A stretch of DNA of 64,000 nucleotides from Limnomonas spitsbergensis (Eukaryota; Chlorophyta; Chlorophyceae; Chlamydomonadales): contig JAYJMM010000080.1 in the NCBI GenBank assembly GCA_037349105.1, positions 992,001 to 1,056,000 of the forward strand, read 5' to 3'. Made by a program: the position numbers and the translations under genes. Within the stretch, counting starts at the first letter, position 1; each line of letters starts with the position of its first letter. This document shows, one piece after another, positions 39,088 through 50,572 of the stretch. The notes under the pieces were generated by a model that was not told the DNA's origin, made no database searches, and saw nothing but the letters and a program-made list of their open reading frames with translations.

Positions 39088-39252
39088 TCTCTAGTGGAAC
39101 TCAGGTGTCAGGCTCGGTCTTCTTTGCCTTGTCTGCCTCTCCTTTTGTTCCTTTCCCCCCACCTTCCTTTTAGCTTCTTCTCTTCTCCCTTCTGGACATT
39201 TGGGCGCCCACGCGGCCGAGCTTTGAGCGGGCCCAGAGGTTAAACGTTTTTG
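39088..39252 (+). mobile_element. 5'-truncated LINE 3' UTR, 165 bp, TSD 13 bp
   Basis: Flanks ACAGGCTAGTGCC (39075-39087) and ACAGGCAAGTGCC (39253-39265). Confidence 0.93.
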
Positions 39253-39324
39253 ACAGGCAAGTGCCATCAGCAAGGGCTTCCGGTTTCGGAGCGAGGGGTC
39301 CATCATTCTTATGCAGGGTGGTAC

Positions 39325-42300
39325 CGAAATAGCTCATTTGTTTACACGGGATGGAGTATGGGTAGAATATGTGTGAAACAAGGTAAGGAAAGATGACCGC
39401 TCGGAGCTTGGAATTGCGCCCTCAGAGATCCGGACATGCACGCAAAAAATCGTGCCAGGTATGACGCTCGGCATAAAGAAACATGGCCTCATGAACAAGA
39501 ATGAACAGCACTAGTAAATCATTCGTAGCACAGCTGCCTCCTGCAGCGCAGGACGCATGCGCATTTAAAGAGCGGGAATTAGTAATTAAAACAGAGTGAC
39601 ACATGGCGACCTGAACTTCGAAAAGTCGAACAGTTGGGAGAAAATGATGATGCAACATTGACTGGGACACCTTCAGGCTTGATTCTGTTATTGGGCCCAT
39701 TGCTGTTCAGGATGCACCCCAGTCAATGTCCTGCGCAATATACAAAATATGCAAGTGGCGAGTATACAAGAACCCCCCACCAACGTCAGCTCATGCATCC
39801 TCAGCCTGATGAACCACAGCATTGAGGGGGGCACCATGAAATCAGCTGTCATGGGAAAAGCCAGATGAAATCAGCTTCCATGGAAAAGCAAAACAAAAAG
39901 GGAACCTTCAATTTCGAAAAAAATGGTTGTTGCAAGTAAAGTATTCACAGGAGCGAGAGCATTGTACAGCCTCATTACTCTTTCCAGACAGCCATGTTCA
40001 CACACCAAAAACATTGACTGCACACATTTTCTGCCAGCTAATCTGCCACAAGTAAAGAACCGATACATCATAAAAATTACAAGCTCAGGGACCACATCCC
40101 AACTATCGACCACTCGCTTTGCTAACCACCCCACCCACACCTGCTGATAGTACAGTTAGCAGCTGGCTGGCAGGGCTTATTAAAATACACCACACTTTTG
40201 TACAAAGAATCAAAAAAGTGATGGAAAACATTTTTGCCGGGCTTGTGTCAAATCTCCACCTCATACACACACACGGCCACCAGAGATAGACGCCACACTT
40301 GAATAGGTGCTTATCACAGCCGCCAGACATCACCCCCTCCCCTCCCGGCCAAAAGGGCCAAAAGCATCAGGCATTTGCTTGGCACTTGCTCAGTCAGCAG
40401 ACAACGGGCGCCAAGACGGCACATTCCAGGCCAGTGCAAACAGATCATTATGCGCTGCCCTCAGTGGAGCCATTTGGCAAAGAAGAAGTGGTGAAATACA
40501 GTAGCGTGGTCCCAAAATTGAACATTGTCACTTACTTGACGCCACACCCCAACAATTTACGGAATTATGAAGAATGATGAGGTTTGACGGTAAAATGCAT
40601 TGGAATTAACAACCACAGATGGGGCGCAACTCTTGTGTCTTATATAATAGAACAGAACGGTACAACGGCCAGTCAGCGCCAACCCCTGTGGGCTTGCCCA
40701 ATTTAGATGATTTCAGACATACCATCAGACAAAAGACCGAGCCGTCTCACGATCACGGTCTTTTGCTCTAGGGGACCGGCGAGCATGCAAATGAACAACA
40801 GCCTCAAGCAGACGCAAGGGACGCAGTTTCTGAGCCACCTTCCTGAAGCCTCTGGCGCCGAGCGGCGGCTGCATTCGCTCGTTGCTGAACTGCGGCCACG
40901 ACTCGCGCATCCAGTGTTGTGCAGTCAAGGTATGCGGCCTTGCTGGTGGCAGTGCGGTACAAAATGAGCTCCAGCAGGCGGACTGCATTGGGCAGCTTTG
41001 GGCCCAGGGCGCTGTCCAGGCCACGCACTTGGAGCATCGTCACTATTGCCTGCGCCATAGCCAGCCGGTCTTGACCATCGCCCGAAGACTGCCAGGAGTG
41101 CGAAATGGCAGTGTGGACAAGCTCCTGGAAAAACAAATCATCAAACAAACTGTGTTATCCAAATGAGTCTCAATGAAATGCTATTTTTCGTCAGCAAAAA
41201 TAAGTCACTGCTATGGTCTCGACAAAGAAGTGGAGCGCACCTCTGCATTGTGGCTCCTGGAGTCTGCTCCAGCAGCCATGGGGCTATTCCAGCAGTTTCC
41301 AAATAAGCCCAGCTGTGAGGAGGCTGGCACGACCGGCATGCCCTCAGCCATGTAACCGGATGCTGCCACCATGCCTGGTGCAAGCTGCTGCGGCGTTGTG
41401 ACGTTCGGCTGCAGTAGCTGGCTACTGCTGCTGTTGCCCTGCCCCATGAAGAAGTACACCTGCTGTTGCTGCTGGAGCGTTGGCATGGTTGGCATATTCC
41501 ACCTGGAGGTCGGCTCAAGAAACGAAAACGGGCCGCTCGGGTATGTGGGCAGGGGGTCCTCCTCGGTGCTGTGCAGTAGGGCTTCATCGCTGGTCTCCTT
41601 CTCGGTGGATTCGACTGCAGCGTCTGTTAAACAAGAGGTAGGTGAAAAAAGTCACGAGGCTGCCTTAAGGTGACGCGCAGCAATGCTGACGAGCAAAATC
41701 TACAGCCTGGGATTACTCACCTTCATTACCTAGCAGCTGGACTTCGTCGCGCCTTCTTGCCACAGCCGCGGCACCACAAACGCGTTCAATCGTCTTCTGT
41801 AGCCTCAGGCACACGCCTGCACAATGAAGTACCGGTAAGTAGGGCTTGCACAATTTCGAATCGACACGAGCCAGTCTTGCAACGCGGCCTGGGCACCGGT
41901 ATGTACACTGCCATATAGACTTGCCAGTGACAAAGCCAATCTCCTGGCAGCTGCCCACGCCTCCTTATGCAGGATCATATCGAAGCCCTCCTAGCCCCCC
42001 CAATGTATCGATATTCAAACTGAGGAGCCGTACCGAGATTTCTTGGCAGCGCTGAGCGGCAGAGCGGACACACGTGTGCGGATTTCTGAGTCCAGCGCTG
42101 GTGGCAGTGCGCGCACATGTCGTGCCCGCTGCAAGGGGGCAGTGTCGTAAGCAGTCTCAGGACCCGAGGTGCGTTAGTATCATCTTTAGAGGGCCAGGAC
42201 TGGAAATGTCCTCTGCCATAACAACAGCGGCAGATGGGCGACACCTGACGACACTACTACTCACCCCATCCCGACACCGTACCCAAAGTCTCACCAGGGG

Positions 42301-42720
42301 GCCACGACGGGATCCAAGAGCAAGTCGCAGCAGACAGAGCACTCGAAGTCGTCAGGACATACGCTGCTCAGGGGACGCTTCTGCTTCTGTACGTTTGAGT
42401 CCAGCGTCACGGTGGGAGAAGAAACCATTGTGGAATTCGGGGCTCACGCACGAGGGCGAGTTTGGACCAAGCTTTTCCAATGTTGCAGCCGGGAAAAAGC
42501 TCGAGGGCTGGAAGGGTGTATCCTAGATTATTTGTAAGCTGCTGGCAAACACAGACGGGAGGGAGACAACCGTCAACACTCTGCGTGTGTTTAGCACATA
42601 CCAAGAGTGTGTTGTTTTACAAGCACGAGTGTGGATACGGCACATGCGGTGTTGCTTACCTCGGGCGTAATGCTGTTTATTTTTGTTGGGGGATTTGGTT
42701 ACGAACTGGGCCTCCAACGC
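39325..42720 (-). repeat. Segmental duplication, copy B (contains RING gene copy 2)
   Basis: Partner of 27130-30560, same orientation, about 12.2 kb apart. The intervening 30.6-39.3 kb contains only repeats, consistent with a local duplication later pushed apart by insertions. Confidence 0.85.
40804..42428 (-). CDS. RING-finger (C3HC4) protein with KIX-like C-terminus, copy 2, 5 exons
   Basis: Diverged paralogue of the gene at 28553-30279, with identical exon phases. Exons in transcript order: 42428-42295, 42128-42034, 41816-41721, 41623-41241, 41124-40804; 1029 nt, 342 aa. Exons 2, 3 and 5 have exactly the same length as in copy 1 (95, 96, 321 nt); exon 1 is 9 nt longer and exon 4 is 12 nt shorter. 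RING ligands are C30, C33, C45, H47, C50, C53, C65, C68. The KIX-like exon is nearly unchanged between copies, while the Gln-rich middle (poly-Q, SSSSQ) has drifted, so selection seems to act on both end domains. Introns and flanks are much more diverged than exons, so this is an old duplication with both copies apparently functional. Confidence 0.9.
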
Positions 42721-43730
42721 ATTTTTGCACCCAAGTTGTACAGGGCAACGTTGCAATGTCGACAGTGCGGAGAAGACGCTTCCTCCTCTCCCTTGTTCAG
42801 TTAATAATTAAAAGTCGGGAGCCGTCGGTCGCCTGTCGTCACCACGAGATTATGACGGAAATCGCTTGACAGGTTGACAAAATCTGCCCTGTCCTCCCAA
42901 ACCCTACAATGCGTGGCATGCATCCCACATTCCCACCTCCCAGACGAGATCGACGAAGATGAGTGTGAAGATCGGTGTGAGCCCAACTACGAATCGTCAG
43001 ATAATCATATTGCAGGGCGCCACGTCAGACAGGAATTTGCCACCTCAGCGGCATTCCGACATTTCATCATGCTACGACCTGTGACGCTGCCTCTGGCTTT
43101 CGAAGGGGTTTGGGCGAGTAGTGTGGTCAAGACTGTGCCTGTACGGTTGGCTGACACACACGGCCGTGTCGCTGTGGCTGCGGCTGACGTGTAATGTGTA
43201 TAAAAGACTCCCCCCTCATCACTGCTGGTTCGTGAACTCAGTATATATGGGGTCCATCATATTGTGAATGAGAGCTTGGGATCCACCCCCGCCCCGACTG
43301 CATGTCGAGGCAGTAGAAGCGTGTGAACATGTATGTCGTATGTAGTGCCGCTGATGGCGATAGTAGCACAGATTGTTCGCTGAGACTCGGAGCAATGAAC
43401 CCCCCTGCCCATCCATGCCCCCTTGAGTCTTGATAATCTCATTCCCACAGTGAACGAAACCATATGTACAGTGTGGGGGCAAGGGCGTTGTATCAGCCGC
43501 GGCTGCAGCCGGTAGCTGAAAGCCCGACACAGTGATATGCAGCTGATGGGAAATTCCACATGGGGGGGGGGGCAGGAATCACTCAGTGTCCGTCTGTCCG
43601 ACGAGGAGCCTTGCAAAGAAGACGGTGTCGAGCAGGACAGCAACAGTCGATTATGTAAAAACTGAATCTCTTGATATACGTTGCCGGCGCACTATCGGTA
43701 AGCATCAGAACAAGGAACGAGTAAAATGTT
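42721..43730. other. No gene recognised
   Basis: A 106-codon plus frame (42874-43194) with an acidic patch is unrecognised and probably not coding. Confidence 0.45.
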
Positions 43731-44293
43731 TACGAACGTCGTCAGTAAAGCTTTTGCCTCGCCGTATGGAGGGGGTTTACGGGGTTTGGTTGAAGGGGGT
43801 TTTCGGGGTCTGGCGCTGGGGGTTGGCGAAAGCAGGGTTTGCCGAAATAAAAATCGCTGGTGACAACGGTACGCCGGTTGATTGACGGCCGTTATGTGAA
43901 AGGGTGCGAGCGTTCGCCCATTGGCCAACAGCCACATACACCAGCCGCAACTACAGGACCTTGAACAAAAAAACGAGCGTAGTCTCCGTTCGCCGGCTAG
44001 TTACGAACGGCGTCAGTAAAGCTTTTGCACCGCCGTATGAAGGGGGTTTTCGGGGTTTGGTTGGAGGGGGTTTACGGGGTCTGGCGCAGGGGGTTTGGCG
44101 AAAGCAGGGTCGACCGCATTGAAAATCGCGGGTGGACAGTACGCCCGTTGATTGATGTCAAAAGGGCATCGCGTCCGGCCTTATATGAAAGGGTGCGAGC
44201 GTTAGCCCACAGGCCAGCAGACACACCGCAAATTTGGGGTCCTCAACAGAAAAGAAGGCGTAGCCTACGTTCCCTAGCCAGTCGAGGACGCCA
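43731..44293. repeat. 271-bp tandem duplication with G-rich, quadruplex-prone core
   Basis: Unit 1 43731-44001, unit 2 44002-about 44293, about 80% identical (ACGAACGKCGTCAGTAAAGC start). Each unit has four or more G-runs: GGGGGTTTACGGGG followed by GGGGGTTTTCGGGG. On the opposite strand this looks like CCCCGTAAACCCCC. No gene recognised. Confidence 0.9.
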
Positions 44294-46045
44294 TGCCTGC
44301 GCTTGAGCTCACGACGTGGCACACTTTTCTTTTCGTTTTGACTTTACAAGGTGTGAGGCCGGCCGCCCAACCCTAGAAAACCTGAGACGCGGACACACAA
44401 AAAAAACAGCCCGGGTGTGCAAAGGGCCCTCGTCGGCAGCTGAGAGAAAGCGAGCAGGAACAGGAGAGCAGGAACACACGACCAACAAGCACTCACACGG
44501 CCGCAATAACTCATGCGTAAAAAGTCAGATTTGGGTTTTTTAAAAACTGAAACCCCGCCAAGACACCCCTCTAGGTAAAGCACGCTACCACCAGAATCCC
44601 ACCCGAAAGCGGCTGCACACGTTTCCACCAAACCCGAAAAATGGGATCCAACCTACAGAAGGAGACAAGAGCTGACAGGAAACCAGAAAATGGCACACGC
44701 TGTCCCTCAGGTTTAAAATCGTTTTGCATCCACATTCACCTATATCCCTGTCAGCTCTCCGTCATCCGTCATCCTCGGGCTGGACCAGAGAGTGCTGGAC
44801 ATCGGCATCATACCTCTTTTTCGCTGCTCTGACCGCTTCGCTGCCTGCGGGATCACCTAATTAGAATAAAATCCCATTTAGCCTGTAGCCTTTTCGGTTC
44901 CCAGAGGGGGATTTCCTTCCAAGCGAATACAACTTGAGAGCCCAGAGGCAGATACCAACCAAGCGGAGGAACAGATGCAGCATAAATGGAGCCAACTCAG
45001 TCAAGGCCGGTGTTACCTAGTGGGGACCGCCGTGCAGCTGCTGGCACCACATACGCTGAGCTGGCGGCATCGGCCTCTTGTCATCCATGCGAGGGTGAGA
45101 GCACCCATGCGTCCATACTGCCATGCGCGCTGTACGTTTCGCCATTGGCCTTTGGACGTGTACCGCTCCGGTCTTCCAACATATCATAAGCGGTAGTTCA
45201 GAGGGTTCTTATTTTCACTTCCAGTACCGTTATTTGTGGTACCAGGGGTGGGTACCGTTACTTCGTCAATTTCTTTTGCTGTTTTCTGCCAGGCCGGCTC
45301 TTGTAGGTTCCTTCCTGGATATGTTCACCATCCCTTCCTTATAATCATGCTGCATGGATATAATATAGTAGGCTATCCCGCGAATGCTGCGAGAACAAGC
45401 ACCTGGTCAGGACCGGTATTCAGTGGTCCCCCCCCAAAGTGCAGCAGAAGTCAAACTGGGATATGGCATCTCCCCACACTGCAGGCCAGAGGCTGCATCC
45501 TTTCTCGCAGCGGCTTTGCTACCAGCGCCATGACCTCCGTGGCAACTGGTAACTGCGACCGCAGCCATCTACAGGCCGGAGCCTCCTCGGGGCCGCTGGG
45601 GGCTGCAACAGCTTTGGCAGCGGGGCGGAGGAGTGGCTGCAGGGGAAAATGGCGGGCGGTGCTCGCGCCTCCTTGCAGGGTGGCTGAGCCGGGCAAAGGT
45701 CCGTCCTTTTGGCTGCGAATGGGTGGACACTTGACAGCTTTGTCTGGATCTGCCACTCTGCAGCAGGGTTGCAGGGCCGGAGAAGGGCGCATTCCTACAG
45801 GCGTCAGATCATATATTGTTTGCTTGCTTTCGGCCAATCTGCACGTCTGGTTGCAGAAATGGGCCGAAAGCAAGACCTGAGAAGTCCTGTAAAACAGTGC
45901 AGCGCAGTGGTAGAGGACGTGCAATGCTTTTCCCGTTCCACCCCTTTGCCGGTCAGAGCAGGATACTCCTGACTCACACATTTGCGTACCTTCCACACTT
46001 CTCCCCATTCCGCTCCCTGCACGCCATTTCTTCCGTCACGCGCAG
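44294..46045. other. Unresolved 5' region of the rhomboid gene
   Basis: Should contain the first exon(s). A 214-codon plus frame at 45236-45880 is not recognised; its Ser/Ala/Arg-rich part could include a transit peptide but there is no proof. Confidence 0.4.
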
Positions 46046-46051
46046 ACGCAG

Positions 46052-49000
46052 GCAGTTTCCTCAAGTCGTCCGCGTCAGGCAACGGGACTTTCGTGCTCAT
46101 GCTCATTTCTTGCGTACTGTACCTCCTCGACCACGTACTACACCTGCCTGGAATGACGGCGCTGTACCTCTACAACTCCCACCCGCAGTGGTGGCAGGTC
46201 AGTTGTTGGGTGTAAGGTTCAGGGTTTCTACAACTGCCACCCTCAGTGGTGGCAGAACAGTTTAGGGTTTAGGGTTTCTACAACTGCCACCCTCAGTGGT
46301 GAAAGGTCAATTTAAGGGTGTAAGGTTCAGGTTTCCTGCAAATGCTGCCCTCAGTGGTGGTCGAACAGTTTGGGGTTAAGGGTTTCTACAACTTCTGCCC
46401 TCAAGGGTGGCAGAGCAGTTTAAGGTTCAGGGTTTCTACAACTGCTGCCCTCAGTGTTAAAAGGTCGGTTTTTTTAGGGTGTAAGGTTCAGGGTTTCTAC
46501 AAATGCTGTTCTCAGTGTTGAAAGGTCAGTTTTTTTAGGGTGTAAGGTTCAGGGCTTCTACAACTGCTGCCCTCAGTTTTGAAAGGTCAGGCTTAGGGTG
46601 TAAGGTTCAGGGTTTTACAACTGCTGCCCTCAGTGTTGAAACGTCGGGTTGAGGGTTTAGGGTGTCTACACCCCCCACCCTTAGTGGTTACAGGTCGGCT
46701 GTTTAGTTCAGGGTTTCTACAACTCCCACCCTGAGTAGTGGCTGGGCAGTGAGGAGCTTCTACAGCCCCCACCCTCTTTGGTGACAGGTAGAATTTAGGC
46801 TGCAGGGTTTCTGCACCGTCAACCCTCATTGGCAATAGGTATGGTAACGGCACGGACGCGGCCCAGAATGAGCCATGTTTTTGTACCTTTGCCGCGAATG
46901 GGAGGAGCCATTTTTTCTCACCACCCTCGTAATCTTCAAGACTGCCCTCTCTCGCTCATCACGCGTTACGTCTCCTTCTCCGCAGCTGTTTTCGCACCAG
47001 TTTTGCCATGGCAACCTGGCGCACCTGTCGGCCAACATGTTCCAGCTATGCGTCTTTGGTCGCTTTGTTGAGGACACGGAGGGCTTCTGGGGGGTCATCT
47101 TTATCTACCTCATCACAGGCGTAGGTGAGGGGCATCATTGTTCATGTTAGGGAGCTTCAGCTATATTTCAGCTACCTGCCAGCTGCGTTTCAGCTACATT
47201 AGGGACGGGGGGGGGCGGTGCGGCAGGGTACCTGTTGCTTGGGCTACCGACGATGGGCCAGTCTTTGCGTGTTTTCACCCACCCAGTGGCTGGTTGACCC
47301 GTGGCCTGCCTATGGTATTATTGTGCGCTTTGAAGCAAAAGCACGAGTAAGGGGAATCGGGTGACGTCCATATTGTGCCCGGTCTCCACAGTGTCTACCG
47401 TTGGAACGGGAGTTTGAACCCAGGACAGGGTAAGGATCTGGGTCGTCACCTTCATCGACCTCATCAATGGCATCGGCAAGGGGCACTGTACATTTCAGGG
47501 AGCTTCAGCTACATTATCGCTATTCTTCAAATGTAGTTCAGCTACATGTCATCTACCTCGTCACTGGTGACAGGACACGGATCTCTCCCGAAGCATGTCT
47601 GATCTGCTGTGCATTGGGGCCGAAATCCCGGAACAGGGTTAAGGGTTTAGGGTATGGGGTAGCATTGTATTTGTGTCATGGTAAGCAACGGCAGTCCAAA
47701 AGGCGTGCACCACTCAACCCCACTGCCATGCACGCACATGCCTGCCCTTGTACATGTGCACCACTCACCGCCACCGCCATGCATGCCCATGCACGTTGGC
47801 ACCCCTCAATTCCACCGCCATGCATGCCCATGCACGTTGGCACCCCTCAATCCCACCGCCATACACTGTGCCCATGCAGGCGCTGCCCTCGCGAGCATTA
47901 TCACCATGCCCGGCAGCGTTGGCGTGGGCGCGTCCGGCGCAATCTTTGGGCTGTTTGCGACCTCGGTCCTACTACGCGTGTCAAATGGGTTGAGCGTTAA
48001 GAACCTTCTGGAGGCGGTGGTGCTAGGAAACTTCGTGGTCCGGCAGGTATGTGCAGGGTGCTTGGGGTTCAGGGTTTGTGTCCAGGTGCAGGGATCCACC
48101 TCGGGAGTTTGTTGGTGAAGGGCTGAGGTTTAGGAGCGGGGATGCACCCCAGTTTAAGCCGTTTTTCCAGCCGTTTCGGGCTAGGGCTTAAGGGGTTAAG
48201 GTTCAGTTAAAGGGATATTCCTCAGTTGTCCTCTACCTCAGGCTAAGCCGCTTTTCAGCCGTTTCGTCTTAGGGCTTGAGGGTTCAGGTTCAGTTACAGG
48301 GATAGTCCTCAGCCATCCTCTACCTCAGGCCAAGCCATTTTCTTTACGCTGCCGTATGGGGCGCAAGATCTGATGAGGCCATGTCGGCTCGAGGTCTGTC
48401 GCGAGTGTGCACGGTTGCACTGTTGTGCACTGCTTAATTTAGGGTGCTTCAGCTGCACTTAAGCCACAACGCTGCCTACGGCTATTGTACAGCAACCATG
48501 ATCTGGTACAGCAAGTTTTGTTGCTTGCGTCAACGGCCGTACGCCGGGCAAGCCCCATTTCACCTCGCTACTCCTCACGCCCTCATCCCCCTACATTTTT
48601 TCTCATCCCTCACTCTTCACTCCCTGCTTAGCAGTATCTTCCTCCTCATTTGCTTCTCACTCCTCACTGGCGCCTCACTCCTTCTCACACTTTCTCATGC
48701 CCCACTCTTCACTCCCTGCTTGGCCGTACCTTCCTCACAGCTGATGGACGAGATGAGGTCACAGGTTACAGGCGGCCTCAGTGTACAGGGCATGCAGGTA
48801 AGGAGCAGGTCGCCAATACCTGGTTAACCCTTCACAGCTTTGGGCGTCATAAATTTATAACTAATGTTTCTTTTTTCTATGTGTAATTACAACGGTGTAA
48901 TTAATGTGGTTTCTTGGTAGCAGTAGGTTGGGTGAAAGTGTCACACCTATCAACCTGATCAATAAGGAAATGTTGAAACTTGGCCACTGTACCTGACGTT

Positions 49001-49831
49001 CTCGTGCTCGGGCGCTTAACACGTGTCCGGATATATTTCTTGCTGGCCGGGCGGGCTCGAGCCCTGTGCACCGAATCTGATTCCCTGCTGGGATTTAACT
49101 TATTCACACTTTGAAAGATTGAGCGTTGTCTTCTAGTTGTGATTCAGGGGTGCTAGCGGACACTGTTGCCTCCGCTCAGCTTCGGTGCATTTTTAAATAA
49201 GGGGTTTGCGGTTTGCGGGAACAACGAGCCCAAGGGCTTATGTGCCCCCTCCTGGCGCCGAACCAGGCTCACCTGAAAACCCGGATTCGTTTTAGGGATA
49301 GGTTATGCATTGGCAACCTCACAAGAATCGAGACCCCTTTCATAATGACAAGTGTGGAATCTTGTCCTCCCAAAGCCTCTCTCAAGGTCAGCTTCTTCAG
49401 ATCCTGACCTTCCCCCGGGCAAAGCACTGATTGGGGTATGGTGGCTGAGGCATGGTGTTGACTGTTGAGCTGATGGGGGGGGCTACTCTGCAAGGTTGGG
49501 GTTGCTGTGTAAATGACGTGCTTACAAGCTTCCCACACCAGTACTCATATGGACGGGGGAAGGGGGCTCGGCTGATGAAATGTAAAAATCTTAACCCCCA
49601 AAGCTGTGTCACTGAGCCTATTAATTGCTCAGGTGAATCCTGAGGCTAAATGTCCGAATATCATAAATGAGATAAAATTAACCCCTGAAGATATTAAATC
49701 ACCATATGAATATTGCTGCACGGTACTGAATCGAACCACTTGTGTCTTTGCAGGTAGCTCATGTGGCTCATCTGGGAGGGGCTCTGGCAGGGGTGGTGCT
49801 GGTGCTTATGCTCTCCCGCCTCCCCAAATGA
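46052..49831 (+). CDS. Rhomboid-family intramembrane serine protease, plant RBL10/11-like (5' end unresolved)
   Basis: Multi-pass membrane protease; plant relatives of this kind act in plastid envelopes. Exons: about 46052-46197, 46986-47124, 47880-48046, 48741-48797, 49754-49831 (TGA 49829-49831); phases agree at all four junctions, giving about 194 C-terminal residues. Diagnostic features: HQFCHGNLAHLSANMF (L1/TM2 His-Asn region), GVGASGAIFGLF with the catalytic Ser in GASG, and VAHVAHLGGALAG with the catalytic His before a last membrane helix ending in SRLPK. The first listed exon starts at one of two AG sites near 46046-46051 and carries the first membrane helix (GTFVLMLISCVLYLLDHVL). The exon or exons with ATG and any transit peptide were not found in 44.3-46.0 kb. 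Introns hold tandem copies of exon edges (see separate entries), so splicing in vivo may be noisy. Confidence 0.88.
46198..46850 (+). repeat. Intronic minisatellite made of exon end + 5' splice site copies (rhomboid gene)
   Basis: The exon ending CTACAACTCCCACCC..GTGGTGGCAG|GTCAGT is followed at once by about 11 degenerate units of ~50-65 bp, each starting TTTCTACAACTGC and containing CCCTCAGTGGTG or CCCTCAGTGTTG. Several units keep a GGTCAGT/GGTCAAT donor-like site; others changed it (AACAGT, GAGCAG). Filler between copies is TTTAGGG/GTGTAAGGTTCAGGG, like degenerate plant telomere repeat; TTTAGGGTTTAGGG is present near 46262. Confidence 0.93.
47440..47575 (+). pseudogene. Ghost copies of rhomboid exon 46986-47124 3' end and splice donor
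   Basis: The exon ends ..TTTATCTACCTCATCACAGGCGTAG|GTGAGGGGCA, followed by a GGGAGCTTCAGCTA stretch. About 330 bp downstream, 47445-47510 repeats this layout (ACCTTCATCGACCTCATCAATGGCATCGGCAA..GGGAGCTTCAGCTACATT broken into matching blocks), and 47548-47570 has a second, shorter match (GTCATCTACCTCGTCACTGG). The GT of the donor is lost in the first copy. Confidence 0.75.
47690..47879 (+). repeat. ~45-bp direct repeats running into a 3' splice site (rhomboid gene)
   Basis: Three to four units of CCACCGCCATGCATGCCCATGCACGTTGGCACCCC type end at the acceptor ..GTGCCCATGCAG| before GCGCTGCCCTCG at 47880. The units resemble the acceptor and first exon bases (CCCATGCAC-GTTGGCACCCC versus CCCATGCAG-GCGCTGCCCT), with AG changed to ACG, so they look like eroded copies of the 3' splice junction. 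Confidence 0.7.
48130..48345 (+). repeat. ~95-bp direct repeat, two to three degenerate copies, in rhomboid intron
   Basis: Blocks TAAGCCG(T)TTTTC.AGCCGTTTCG, AGGGCTTRAGGG and TCCTCTACCTCAGGC recur at about 48155, 48242 and 48325. No clear exon match seen for this one. Confidence 0.75.
48590..48740 (+). repeat. Duplicated pyrimidine tract and acceptor region before rhomboid exon 48741-48797
   Basis: CACTCTTCACTCCCTGCTT followed by GCAGTATCTTCCTC (about 48607-48643) recurs as CACTCTTCACTCCCTGCTT..GCCGTACCTTCCTCACAG immediately before the exon (about 48702-48740). The upstream copy is a decoy of the functional 3' splice site without its final CACAG. Confidence 0.75.
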
Positions 49832-49989
49832 TGAGGAGACGACGACATCCTCCATCCAGGATTTGCTTAAAGAAGATAAAATCAAGCCTTAATTTGAATA
49901 ATTACAGCAAGGCATGCCGCCTGCCAAGCCTGGTGTTGCCGGAAGCGTCTGTCCTGCCCTGTGAATTTGTAAAGATTATGTACAGATGT

Positions 49990-50225
49990 CCCTGCTAGAA
50001 GGCAGGCTCTTACATCCGACCCGGAAGCACCTGTCCAGCTGCTCCACAACTGCAGGCTGTAAGCAGGAAGCTGTCACCGCCCACTAGGGCCTCTGCTTCC
50101 AAGGCAGAAAGCACCCAGCAGGCCAGCACCAACAAGCTCCCCCTGCCCACAAGTGCTTCTGCATTTAAGGCAGAAATGTCCAGCAGGCCAGCGCCCACAA
50201 GTGCTTCCAGGGCAGGTAGCGCCCT
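49990..50225. repeat. ~70-bp degenerate direct repeats downstream of the rhomboid gene
   Basis: CAGCAGGCCAGCACC/GCCC..AAGTGCTTC and GCTTCCAAGGCAGAAA/GCATTTAAGGCAGAAA blocks repeat two to three times. No coding match recognised. Confidence 0.65.
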
Positions 50226-50445
50226 CTAGACAGATATTTCAGAGTTCACCAACCTACAAGCAACGCATCCGCCCTCCTCGTGTAAGATTATGAAAACGTG
50301 GGCTGGATTGGGCGGCAAGAGGCGTTTTATCCCGCCAGAGGCCCCTATCTATCAAATACCTACGAGGACACATCTGGAGAGTAGAGGCCGCAGGGCCCTG
50401 GCTCCATCATGACTCACATCATGCTTGTTTACTTGATTGAATACT

Positions 50446-50528
50446 TTAGTTCCTTCTTTACTCCCTTCTGAACAGTTGGGCGCCCACGCAGCCGAGCTTT
50501 GAGCGGGCCCAGAGGTGTAACGTTATTG
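50446..50528 (+). mobile_element. 5'-truncated LINE tail, 83 bp, perfect 15-bp TSD
   Basis: Flanks ACTTGATTGAATACT at 50431-50445 and 50529-50543 are identical, so this is a recent insertion. It ends GAGGTGTAACGTTATTG. Confidence 0.96.
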
Positions 50529-50572
50529 ACTTGATTGAATACTGAACTGGACAGGGGAGTAGTGCTTTTATG

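Noticed and set aside
42874..43194. 106-codon plus frame with acidic patch
   Set aside because: No similarity seen and no conserved counterpart near the other duplication copy.
45236..45880. 214-codon plus frame upstream of the rhomboid exons
   Set aside because: No recognisable domain; could include a 5' exon of the rhomboid gene but no splice junction gave a convincing join.
46198..46850. Subtelomere or chromosome end because of TTTAGGG-like repeats
   Set aside because: Repeats are degenerate, intronic and flanked by gene sequence on both sides.
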